Of a DNA stretch of 29,121 nucleotides, positions 23,470-29,121 are shown piece by piece. Every line of letters begins with the position of its first letter. The stretch's first letter is position 1. This stretch comes from an uncultured Oscillospiraceae bacterium (GTDB lineage Bacteria > Bacillota > Clostridia > Oscillospirales > Ruminococcaceae): positions 1 to 29,121 of the forward strand of contig UQMF01000026.1 in assembly GCA_900542145.1 (NCBI GenBank), given 5' to 3'. The position numbers were made by a program, and so were the translations under genes. The notes under the pieces were generated by a model. It was not told the DNA's origin. It saw nothing but the letters and a program-made list of their open reading frames with translations, and did no database searches.

Positions 23470-24354
23470 ATGATCACCGAAAACCTTCCGATGACCTGCC
23501 CGGTCTGCGGCGAAAAATCCGGGAATCCTCCCCTGCTGACCCGGGACGGGAATTCCCTGCGCTGTCCGAAAAATCACTGCTTCGACATTTCCTCCAAAGG
23601 GTATGTGAACCTGCTGCTCTCCCAGCACAAGAACGTAAAGGATCCCGGCGACAGCAAGGAGATGGTGGCCGCCCGGCGGCTGTTTCTGGACAGCGGCGCG
23701 TATTCCGGGCTGAGGGATAAACTGTGCGAGTGCGCCGTGAAATATGCCGCAGGATTCCCGGAGCCGGTCACGCTGCTCGACTGCGGCTGCGGCGAGGGCT
23801 ACTACACCGTGGGAATGTATGACGCAGTCCCCGGAATGCGCGTTTTCGGCGTGGACATCTCGAAAAACGCGCTGGCTGCGGCGCACTCCCGTATCAACGC
23901 CGGTGGAATCAGACGCAATATTTTCTGCGCCGCCGCCAGTGTATTCCGCCTGCCCTTCTGCGACAGCTCCATGGATATGGCGGCAGTGATCTTCGCCCCG
24001 TTCCAGCGCGAGGAACTGCTGCGCGTGGTAAAGCCCGGCGGCGTTATCATTACCGCTATCCCCGGGGAGCGCCACCTGTTCGGACTGAAATCCTTGATCT
24101 ACGACCAGCCGCGGCTCAACGAGGTGAAACCGTATGAGATCCCCGGCATGGAATTCCTGGGAATGCGCTCTGTCCGTGACAAAATAACTATCACCAGCCA
24201 GGAAACTCTCAACGCGCTTTTCACCATGACGCCGTATTACTACAAGACCTCCCAGCACGACAGCAGCAGGCTGTACGGCTACTTCGGGACGAACGACAAC
24301 TTCACCACCGAAATAGACTTCCAGGTGCTGTGCTACAGGACAATTCGGAATTAA
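23470..24354 (+). CDS. rlmA: 23S rRNA (guanine-N1) methyltransferase, RlmA type
   Basis: A 294-residue RlmA-family enzyme that methylates N1 of a guanine in helix 35 of 23S rRNA (G745 in Gram-negative and G748 in Gram-positive bacteria, where it can affect macrolide binding). An N-terminal zinc finger has Cys10, Cys13, Cys32 and His36 (CPVC...LRCPKNH). The conserved GYVNLLL follows, and then the Rossmann domain: motif I LLDCGCGEGYYT near 92-103, GVDISKNALAAA (motif II), and VKPGG near 182-186. AAGGAGA is 8 bp before the ATG. Monocistronic, with its own promoter and terminator. Which of the two G sites is used cannot be read from sequence. Confidence 0.92.
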   Translation: MITENLPMTCPVCGEKSGNPPLLTRDGNSLRCPKNHCFDISSKGYVNLLLSQHKNVKDPGDSKEMVAARRLFLDSGAYSGLRDKLCECAVKYAAGFPEPVTLLDCGCGEGYYTVGMYDAVPGMRVFGVDISKNALAAAHSRINAGGIRRNIFCAAASVFRLPFCDSSMDMAAVIFAPFQREELLRVVKPGGVIITAIPGERHLFGLKSLIYDQPRLNEVKPYEIPGMEFLGMRSVRDKITITSQETLNALFTMTPYYYKTSQHDSSRLYGYFGTNDNFTTEIDFQVLCYRTIRN

Positions 24355-24389
24355 GGTGTCCGGTCGCGCCGGACTGATTCGAATACACT

Positions 24390-24424
24390 AAAAAGGGACT
24401 GTACAAATTTACAGTCCCTTTTAT
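24390..24424. terminator. Bidirectional terminator between rlmA and cca
   Basis: An 11-bp perfect stem, AAGGGACTGTA (24393-24403)/TACAGTCCCTT (24410-24420), with TTTTATTT on the plus side and TTTTT on the minus side. Confidence 0.9.
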
Positions 24425-24470
24425 TTATATAGTCCCACGAAGTGGGGCTCAACAATTCCGAATTAAAATC

Positions 24471-26060
24471 CTACTTTTTCTTTCTCGTAAATACTGGCTC
24501 TCCGCGGCGGTGATTCAGAGCCTTCGCGGCGCGCTTCTCTGCGGCGATTCTCTCCCTTTCCGCCATCATCTCTTCCAGGCGCTGTTTACTCTTTTCCGCC
24601 ATGTCGATAAGCATGAGCTTGTTGTTAAAGCTGGGCTTATCCAGGACCATCTCAAACAGCGCGTTCATGAGCTGTTCTGCCTCCTGCTCGGAATTCACCA
24701 GACGGCGCTCCATAAGCTCCCTCGGGGTTATCGCCAGCTGCCGGATATTGTAGCACTCCCCGGTGTCCAGTATCTCCTTCAGCGCAGTAGATGCCGCCCT
24801 CAGCCGCTGCACGTCCGTGGTTTCTGTATCCATTTTTTTTGCCCGGGCGTCCGCTATCTCGCACTGTATCAGCTTGCGCAGGTCCTCCGCGCCAAGAGCG
24901 TCCAGAAGGCGCTTCAGTCCGGCGCGCTCCTCCGGTATTTCCTTGTCGTGGTAGAATACCAGCCAGCTTACCTCTCCGGACAGCGCCGCCGGGAATTCCA
25001 GCCGACGCATTATGCGCTCCGCAAGCAGCCTGCTGCGCTCACCGTGCCCCTTGAAATGACCGTGGCCGTGGCTGTCAATCGAGCAGCAGTCCGGCTTGCC
25101 AAGGTCGTGGAACAGCATTGCGAACCTGACGGACAGCTCCGGCACCGCATAGCCTACCGACTTGCATATATGAGTCCACACGGTGAAATCGTGATGAACG
25201 CTGTGCTGCTCAAATCCAATGCACGGCTCTATCTCCGGCAGCAGGGACTTCAGAATATCCGCGTACTGCTCCAGCACCCGGGCAGCGTACTTCCCCATCA
25301 CAATACGGGAAAGCTCGTTGAACAGCTTGTCCTTTTCGGCGTACTCAAAGCAGCTGACGTTAGCCCGTATCGCGTCCGCAGTCTTTTCCTCGATGACATA
25401 CTCTCCCTCGGAGCAGTAGCGCATTGCTTCAAGTATTCTCGATGGGTCGGAGGTGAAGCACCTGGACATGTCGTACCAGCTTTCGGTGGTCTGCTTCCCG
25501 TTCTCTTTTACAGTCCGGGACTGCATTTCACCGATGGCGACCACTCTCGCCGGAAGCCTTACCACGCCGGTGCGACGATTGAATTCGTCCAGGGAATCAG
25601 GAACCAGTCCCTCCTGAATCTCCTCGCGTTCCTCCTCGGCGACTGCCGCAGGGTCCGGGCGTAGGGACGCCCTGCCGCCGAACGGGTCGATAAGCCCGGT
25701 TCTCGGACTGTACGCCATCGCGTTCATCGTGAATCCCCGGCGGAAAAGGTCGGTTTCCAGGTCCTCGGCGTACATAACGCGGTTCCCGACTACCTCGCGA
25801 CGGTAGGGAGAAACCTGGATTATCATTCCGACGACCGTGACAAGTACCTCGCCGCGCTTCATTCTCTCATCGGATATACGGTATTCCCGGAAAGCGAACA
25901 GGATATCGTTTATCCCGGCGTTCGTCACTATATCATAATCCTGCGGATTGTTCCCCAGCAGGAGTTCCCTCACGCAATCCCCGACGACGTACGCGTCGTA
26001 TCCTGCATTCTCCAGCACTCCGATAGCCTGTGTGACCTGCTCTGGCAGAATTATCATCAT
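24471..26060 (-). CDS. cca: CCA-adding tRNA nucleotidyltransferase homologue with HD domain
   Basis: A 529-residue class II nucleotidyltransferase of the CCA-adding/poly(A) polymerase family. The catalytic DxD is intact (DYDIVT, Asp41 and Asp43) in GDCVRELLLGNNPQDYDIVT. An HD domain follows (LFHDLGKPDCC, then HFKGHGERSRLLAERIMRRL), common in bacterial CCA enzymes. The nucleotide-template region reads SDPSRILEAMRY, keeping the Asp and Arg of EDxxR. Two usual signatures differ: GG-x-VRD reads GD-C-VRE, and RRDFT reads RRGFT (Gly109). It ends in a Lys/Arg-rich tail. I use the ATG at 26060, 5 bp after AGGGG; a GTG at 26066 overlaps that site. It has its own promoter and is downstream of spmB. Confidence 0.88.
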   Translation of the reverse strand: MMIILPEQVTQAIGVLENAGYDAYVVGDCVRELLLGNNPQDYDIVTNAGINDILFAFREYRISDERMKRGEVLVTVVGMIIQVSPYRREVVGNRVMYAEDLETDLFRRGFTMNAMAYSPRTGLIDPFGGRASLRPDPAAVAEEEREEIQEGLVPDSLDEFNRRTGVVRLPARVVAIGEMQSRTVKENGKQTTESWYDMSRCFTSDPSRILEAMRYCSEGEYVIEEKTADAIRANVSCFEYAEKDKLFNELSRIVMGKYAARVLEQYADILKSLLPEIEPCIGFEQHSVHHDFTVWTHICKSVGYAVPELSVRFAMLFHDLGKPDCCSIDSHGHGHFKGHGERSRLLAERIMRRLEFPAALSGEVSWLVFYHDKEIPEERAGLKRLLDALGAEDLRKLIQCEIADARAKKMDTETTDVQRLRAASTALKEILDTGECYNIRQLAITPRELMERRLVNSEQEAEQLMNALFEMVLDKPSFNNKLMLIDMAEKSKQRLEEMMAERERIAAEKRAAKALNHRRGEPVFTRKKK

Positions 26061-26092
26061 TATCACCCCTGATATCTCGCATTTCTGTTACT

Positions 26093-26121
26093 ATTATATA
26101 ACATTTCCTGCAAAAAATCAA
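26093..26121 (-). promoter_or_regulatory. Sigma-A promoter of cca
   Basis: On the minus strand TTGATT (26116-26121), 17-bp spacer, TATAAT (26093-26098), in the 104-bp gap between spmB and cca. Confidence 0.85.
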
Positions 26122-26164
26122 GTGGAATATCAGGCGTTCTTTTCAACGTATTACCGTGGAAATA

Positions 26165-26680
26165 TCAGAAGAAAAGTCCTACGGTCAAGGCGCACACTAT
26201 CCAGGCGGTAAGGTCGGCAGTCATTGCTGCCGGGACCGCATACCGTGTGCGACGCACCTTCACGGCGGAGAAGTACACAGCGATAGTGTAGAACGTGGTT
26301 TCAGAGGAGCCAAGGAGAATTGCTGCAGTGCGCTCCGGCAGGCTGTCCGCGCCGTATTCCCCGGCAATGCTGTCATAGACCGCCATCGCGCCGCTTCCGG
26401 AAAACGGACGCAGCAGCACCATCTGCATGCACTCCGGAGGGAATCCGACTGCGGAGCAGAGCGGCTCCAACAGCCCGGTAAGGAGTTCCACAGCGCCGCT
26501 GGCGCGGAGCATTCCGACGCTGATGACGAGCAGCACAAGAGCCGGGAGTATTTCCGCAGTCGTGCGGAGTCCTCCGGCGGCGCCGTCGCAAAAGCACCGG
26601 AATACATCGACGCGCCGCACTGCGCCCCAGATCATTATTCCTGCGAAAAGCAGTGGAATTATCAGGTCAGTTATCTGCAC
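26165..26680 (-). CDS. spmB: Spore maturation protein B
   Basis: A 171-residue polytopic membrane protein of the nucleoside-recognition (Gate) family, SpmB type. In Bacillus, SpmA and SpmB are needed for spore core dehydration. Four or five hydrophobic segments are visible. Family stretches include LIIPLLFAGIMIWG, VLLRPFSGSGAMAVYDSI and ILLGSSETTFYTIAVYFSAV. Its start overlaps the end of spmA by 14 bp, as expected for a coupled pair. Confidence 0.93.
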   Translation of the reverse strand: MQITDLIIPLLFAGIMIWGAVRRVDVFRCFCDGAAGGLRTTAEILPALVLLVISVGMLRASGAVELLTGLLEPLCSAVGFPPECMQMVLLRPFSGSGAMAVYDSIAGEYGADSLPERTAAILLGSSETTFYTIAVYFSAVKVRRTRYAVPAAMTADLTAWIVCALTVGLFF

Positions 26681-27269
26681 GGGGAACCCTCCTCCTGGAA
26701 AAGCGCGCCATCAGCTTTGCCGCCGTCACCGCCACAGTCAGGGAATACACGGATACTATCCAGACGCAGGGCAGTATCTCCATCGGGCGCTCTGCTCCGC
26801 AGGCGGTGCGCAGCGCGGCGGCAGTCGCCGGAATAAGCTGAAGGCTCGCAGTATTCAGCACCGTCAGCATTATCATGTTGTCGCTGGCAGTTCCGTCGCC
26901 AGGGGACTCCTCCTGCTGTATCGCTTCCATCGCCTGGATTCCCAGGGGTGTGGTGGCATTACCAAGTCCCAGGATATTCGCGGACAGGTTCATGGCGATA
27001 AGTTGCATTGCCCTGCCACCCTTTTTCAGCCCCCGGAACAGCCTGGAAAGCACCGGCGACAGGAACGACGACATCAGCCGGACTGCGCCGCACTCCTCTG
27101 CAACCTTCATAAGTCCGCTCCAGAGGCACATTACTCCGCACAGGGAAATGGCAAGGGTGACCGCGGAGCCCGCCCCGTCAAGCACCGCGGCGGATACCTC
27201 CGGGAGCCTTCCGGTGGCTATTCCGCAGATGATGGAAGCAGCCGGGATTATTATAAGGAGTATCTTCAA
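26667..27269 (-). CDS. spmA: Spore maturation protein A
   Basis: A 200-residue membrane protein, partner of SpmB. It contains about five hydrophobic segments and the Gate-family signature NLSANILGLGNATTPLGIQA. MIMLTVLNTASLQLIPATAAA follows, standard for SpmA. The start is a TTG at 27269 with GGAGG 9 bp upstream; no ATG lies near. The C-terminus ends in a basic run, RFSRRRVPRADN, and overlaps spmB. The pair implies an endospore-forming lineage. No clear sigma-A promoter is visible upstream; a forespore or mother-cell sigma factor is plausible but I could not identify its site. Confidence 0.93.
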   Translation of the reverse strand: MKILLIIIPAASIICGIATGRLPEVSAAVLDGAGSAVTLAISLCGVMCLWSGLMKVAEECGAVRLMSSFLSPVLSRLFRGLKKGGRAMQLIAMNLSANILGLGNATTPLGIQAMEAIQQEESPGDGTASDNMIMLTVLNTASLQLIPATAAALRTACGAERPMEILPCVWIVSVYSLTVAVTAAKLMARFSRRRVPRADN

Positions 27270-27521
27270 TTTTCTGCACCTCCAAATTCCATTTGGTCAT
27301 TAAAGCGTTTTAAAACAGACGTTTCCAGTTTACCATATTTGCTTCCTATATTTCTTACTTTCTTCCAATATCAGACTTATATTTATGGTAATCCGATATT
27401 TGGCTTAGTAAAGACAATGAAATCGTTATACACCGTATGTTTCGCAATACATTTGACACTTTTATATACCGTTTAACGCGTTATCGAGTTTCCATCAAAT
27501 TAGTAAAAAGCTGCTAAAAAA
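27270..27521. other. AT-rich intergenic region between divergent spmA and the AbrB-family gene
   Basis: No gene is supported here. It contains the spmA ribosome binding site at its left edge and an imperfect inverted repeat, CCAATATC (27365-27372) and GATATTTGG (27395-27403), separated by 22 bp. The repeat could be a regulator site for spmA, but that is speculative. No strong promoter for spmA was found. Confidence 0.5.
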
Positions 27522-27550
27522 TTGACAACTCTCAGAAAACATGCTATAAT
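27522..27550 (+). promoter_or_regulatory. Sigma-A promoter of the AbrB-family gene
   Basis: TTGACA (27522-27527), 17-bp spacer, TATAAT (27545-27550). The leader to the start codon is about 90 nt. Confidence 0.9.
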
Positions 27551-27600
27551 ATGCAAGAAATCAGCGGAATGCTGGAAAAAACGTTAAATCAGGACGAAAT

Positions 27601-27627
27601 GCAGCTTTATCAGGCAATAAAAGCTGC
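27601..27627 (+). promoter_or_regulatory. Leader hairpin directly before the AbrB-family ribosome binding site
   Basis: GCAGCTTTAT (27601-27610) pairs with ATAAAAGCTGC (27617-27627) through a 10-bp stem with one bulge and a 6-nt loop. It ends right before AAAGAGGAGG. Such a position can affect translation or mRNA stability. Confidence 0.5.
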
Positions 27628-27645
27628 AAAGAGGAGGAAAAACCA

Positions 27646-27894
27646 ATGGTAAAGTCAACCGGTATTGTAAGAAAAGTAGATGAACTGGGAAGAATCGTAA
27701 TCCCGATAGAGCTGAGAAGAACCCTCGACATCGGAATCAAGGACAGCCTTGAGATCTACGTAGAGGACGATCAGATCATTCTCAAGAAGTACATGCCTGC
27801 ATGCGCATTCTGCTCCAATGCAAGCGGAATCACGATCTTCAAGGGCAAGAACATCTGCTCCGAGTGCCTCGCTGAACTGAGCAAGCTCAGCTGA
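27646..27894 (+). CDS. abrB: AbrB-family transition-state regulator
   Basis: An 82-residue DNA-binding protein of the AbrB/SpoVT swapped-hairpin family. MVKSTGIVRKVDELGRIVIP and the following IELRRTLDI segment form the DNA-binding beta-hairpin dimer (residues 1-48), close to the Bacillus AbrB N-terminus. The tail (CAFC...CSEC; Cys53, Cys56, Cys71, Cys74) forms a C-x2-C pair set, a zinc-ribbon-like end common in clostridial homologues and unlike Bacillus AbrB. The family represses stationary-phase and sporulation genes during growth. GAGGAGG lies upstream of the ATG. Monocistronic, with a strong promoter and terminator. Confidence 0.9.
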   Translation: MVKSTGIVRKVDELGRIVIPIELRRTLDIGIKDSLEIYVEDDQIILKKYMPACAFCSNASGITIFKGKNICSECLAELSKLS

Positions 27895-27909
27895 TCAGAG
27901 TACATACAG

Positions 27910-27937
27910 CTCCGGGGATTTCCCCGGAGTTTTCTTT
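27910..27937 (+). terminator. Terminator after the AbrB-family gene
   Basis: Stem CTCCGGGG/CCCCGGAG, 8 bp perfect (27910-27917 with 27922-27929), followed by TTTTCTTTTT. Confidence 0.92.
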
Positions 27938-28016
27938 TTATGTATATGTGGTCGGAGCAGGTTTATTCCGGTGCAACGCCGCTTGCCGACAGCCTTCCTC
28001 CGCCGACAATTCGACC

Positions 28017-28050
28017 TTTTTCAAAAAAAACAAAAAAAATTCAAAAAAGT
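28017..28050 (+). promoter_or_regulatory. A-tract UP element of the tRNA promoter
   Basis: Three phased A-tracts, of eight, eight and six bases, lie just upstream of the -35 hexamer, as in UP elements that bind the RNA polymerase alpha subunit at stable-RNA promoters. Confidence 0.6.
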
Positions 28051-28052
28051 AC

Positions 28053-28081
28053 TTGACAAATCGAAACCTCCGTGATATAAT
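28053..28081 (+). promoter_or_regulatory. Consensus tRNA promoter with extended -10
   Basis: TTGACA (28053-28058), 17-bp spacer, TATAAT (28076-28081), preceded by TGA. The sequence from the extended -10 onward, GTGATATAATAA, is shared with the rplU promoter. Confidence 0.93.
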
Positions 28082-28116
28082 AATTAAGTCGTTGAGAGTA
28101 AACAACGAATGAATAT

Positions 28117-28193
28117 GGCGGTATAGCTCAGTTGGCTAGAGCACTTGGTTCATACCCAGGGTGTCATTGGTTCGAATCCGATTACCGCTACCA
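28117..28193 (+). tRNA. tRNA-Met(CAU), elongator type
   Basis: A full 77-nt cloverleaf with CCA encoded. The acceptor stem GGCGGTA/TACCGCT has a G-U closing pair, the D arm is GCTC...GAGC, the anticodon loop TTCATAC gives CAU, and the T arm is ATTGGTTCGAATCCGAT. It lacks the three G-C anticodon-stem pairs of an initiator and resembles elongator Met. A lysidine-modified Ile(CAU) tRNA also has this anticodon but normally has a different acceptor stem. Confidence 0.93.
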
Positions 28194-28196
28194 TCA

Positions 28197-28226
28197 AAAC
28201 CGCATACTTTGCTGTGCGGTTTTTTT
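28197..28226 (+). terminator. Terminator-like hairpin between the two tRNA genes
   Basis: Stem AAACCGCA (28197-28204)/TGCGGTTT (28215-28222) with a 10-nt loop and seven T residues (28220-28226). It ends 4 bp before tRNA-Glu. There is no room for a separate tRNA-Glu promoter. Confidence 0.7.
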
Positions 28227-28230
28227 ATTA

Positions 28231-28305
28231 GGCCCGTTGGTCAAGAGGTTAAGACATCGCCCTTTCACGGCGGAATCATGGGTTCAATTCCCGTACGGGT
28301 CACCA
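28231..28305 (+). tRNA. tRNA-Glu(UUC)
   Basis: A full 75-nt cloverleaf with CCA encoded. The acceptor stem is GGCCCGT/ACGGGTC with one G-U pair, the anticodon loop CTTTCAC gives UUC, and the T arm is ATGGGTTCAATTCCCGT. It lies next to an integrase gene, so its 3' end is a candidate attachment site. Confidence 0.95.
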
Positions 28306-28313
28306 GACTTAAA

Positions 28314-28347
28314 TCTCCCGAATGGCTTGATAAAGCCATTCGGGAGA
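28314..28347. repeat. Perfect 15-bp inverted repeat after tRNA-Glu
   Basis: The arms 28314-28328 and 28333-28347 are exact complements around the 4-nt loop GATA. There is no T-run on the plus side and only ATTTAAG on the minus side, so it is a weak terminator candidate for either direction. It lies between tRNA-Glu and the integrase gene. Confidence 0.7.
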
Positions 28348-28370
28348 CTTCCTATTTCCGGAAAACTTCA

Positions 28371-28391
28371 TTTGATCATTGTTTGATCATT
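28371..28391. repeat. Tandem 10-bp repeats between tRNA-Glu and the integrase
   Basis: TTTGATCATT occurs twice (28371-28380, 28382-28391), 1 bp apart and just beyond the integrase stop codon. Each copy contains the palindrome TGATCA. They could be arm-type binding sites for the integrase. Confidence 0.5.
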
Positions 28392-28394
28392 ATT

Positions 28395-29121
28395 TTAAAA
28401 TGCTTCGTTTTTATCGGCTGCCGAGTTGCTTTGTGGGTTGGTATCAGAGCTGTTTTCCGGGCAACCATTCGACCCGATTTTCAGCACATTAGTAATCGCC
28501 TCCGAAACCTTAGCCTGTGAGTTCTCCAGTAGATGGCAGTAAATATTGCTAGTCGTGCTGACAGTCGAATGCCCAAGCGCACCGGAAACCGTAACTATAT
28601 CAACGCCCTCATTCACAAGCATGGATGCGAATAAATGTCTGAAACTATGGAGCCCGTAAAACGGCAGTCCATGCTTTTCGCAAAATTCGTTCAGCCAGAA
28701 GTACGGAGTGTTGTTATTCATCGGCTCGCCGTTCCACTTAACGAACAGGCGGTCGGAATCTATCCACTTGTCGCCGACCTGCTGTGCAAGTTCGTCCTGC
28801 TCAGCTTTGAATTTTTTCAGAAGTTCCATTACGGAAGCAGGGAACTTTATCGTTCTCTGCGAGCGCTTAGTTTTTGTGGTATCTGTGTAAATTCCCTGTT
28901 TTGCTGTATAGCATGAAGTCCGCCGAACGCTAATAAGGTTGTTCTCAAAATCCACGTCTTTCCACTCCAGACCGAGCAGCTCGCCCCTACGAAATCCGCT
29001 GAAAACTGCCAGATTGAAGAATACGCGATATTTAAGCGGTTCGGATTCAAGCAGTTTCAGAAACTTGGTGACTTCCTCAATCGTGTATATCATTTTCTCT
29101 TTCGCTTCGCCTTTAGGAATG
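28395..29121 (-). CDS. Tyrosine-type site-specific integrase, cut by the window edge
   Basis: The C-terminal catalytic part of a phage/ICE-type tyrosine recombinase. The frame stays open past the internal ATG at 29093 to the edge, adding IPKGEAKEK, so the N-terminal DNA-binding domain lies outside. Numbering from that Met, the set is complete: Arg35 in SGFRRGELLGL, a lysine in the TKTKRSQR hairpin, His149 and Arg152 in LHSFRHLFAS, His175 in GALGHSTVSTTS and nucleophile Tyr185 in NIYCHLL. The tail is Asn/Ser-rich, SNGCPENSSDTNPQSNSAAD. It reads toward tRNA-Glu, the usual layout for elements integrated in a tRNA gene. The rest of the element would lie to the right. The catalytic residues show no decay. 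Confidence 0.93.
   Translation of the reverse strand, partial: IPKGEAKEKMIYTIEEVTKFLKLLESEPLKYRVFFNLAVFSGFRRGELLGLEWKDVDFENNLISVRRTSCYTAKQGIYTDTTKTKRSQRTIKFPASVMELLKKFKAEQDELAQQVGDKWIDSDRLFVKWNGEPMNNNTPYFWLNEFCEKHGLPFYGLHSFRHLFASMLVNEGVDIVTVSGALGHSTVSTTSNIYCHLLENSQAKVSEAITNVLKIGSNGCPENSSDTNPQSNSAADKNEAF

Noticed and set aside
27365..27403. Inverted repeat CCAATATC/GATATTTGG as a defined operator
   Set aside because: The arms are imperfect, the spacer is 22 bp, and such matches are expected by chance in AT-rich DNA. Kept only as a note in the intergenic entry.
28021..28050. A-rich stretch as a simple-sequence repeat or recombination site
   Set aside because: Its position directly upstream of a consensus tRNA promoter is explained by an UP element.
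28117..28193. Initiator tRNA-fMet
   Set aside because: The acceptor end has a paired G-U rather than an unpaired first position, and the anticodon stem lacks the three consecutive G-C pairs of initiators.
1..29121. CRISPR array or insertion sequence
   Set aside because: Reading both strands I saw no regularly spaced repeats, no transposase-like protein and no terminal inverted repeats with target duplications.

Overview
The window looks like chromosome from an anaerobic Gram-positive gut-type Firmicute (Clostridia; Oscillospiraceae/Ruminococcus-like is my best guess). The pointers are: sporulation genes spmA/spmB, a ribosomal protein L27 with the Firmicutes-type N-terminal extension next to its Prp protease, Mini-III RNase, a clostridial-type AbrB with a four-cysteine tail, a GH9 glycoside hydrolase, strong GGAGG ribosome binding sites and near-consensus sigma-A promoters with 17-bp spacers. 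Codons are moderately GC-rich and intergenic DNA is AT-rich. Genus is inference; there is no rRNA in the window.

Layout. 1-890: a GNAT acetyltransferase gene with promoter and terminator, then a REP-like palindrome. 891-3765, minus strand: a YibE/F membrane protein and a secreted alkaline phosphatase, the latter behind a possible PhoP box. 3890-11380, plus strand: probably one long transcript from a clear promoter to a bidirectional terminator. It carries a small DUF3006-like protein, a MATE exporter, a MoxR ATPase, a DUF58 protein, a membrane protein and a methionine synthase without its reactivation domain. 11395-15254, minus strand: a self-contained three-gene unit of GH9 enzyme without signal peptide, membrane-anchored tandem SGNH hydrolase and DUF4358-like lipoprotein. 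15311-19441, minus strand: obg, a SAM-dependent methyltransferase, mrnC, a YitT-family protein and yebC. 19513-20630, minus strand: the rplU-prp-rpmA ribosomal operon with an L21 leader RNA. 20664-23323, minus strand: an unrecognised 158-residue protein and an EF-G-like GTPase paralogue. 23412-24420, plus strand: rlmA. 24471-27269, minus strand: cca, spmB and spmA. 27522-27940, plus strand: an AbrB-family regulator. 28017-28305: tRNA-Met(CAU) and tRNA-Glu(UUC). 28395 to the right edge, minus strand: a tyrosine integrase cut off by the window, probably marking one end of an element inserted at tRNA-Glu.

Most of the window is ordinary housekeeping DNA. The parts I find most worth a second look are: the GH9/double-SGNH/lipoprotein operon, whose SGNH protein is an exact 240-residue-period duplication; an EF-G paralogue with a degenerate guanine-recognition motif; a CCA-adding-enzyme homologue with substitutions in two signature motifs; a terminator-like hairpin squeezed between two tRNA genes; the tRNA-Glu/integrase junction with its repeats; and the possible PhoP box. 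I did not find a clear, wholly novel multi-gene defence or biosynthetic system, CRISPR array or insertion sequence.
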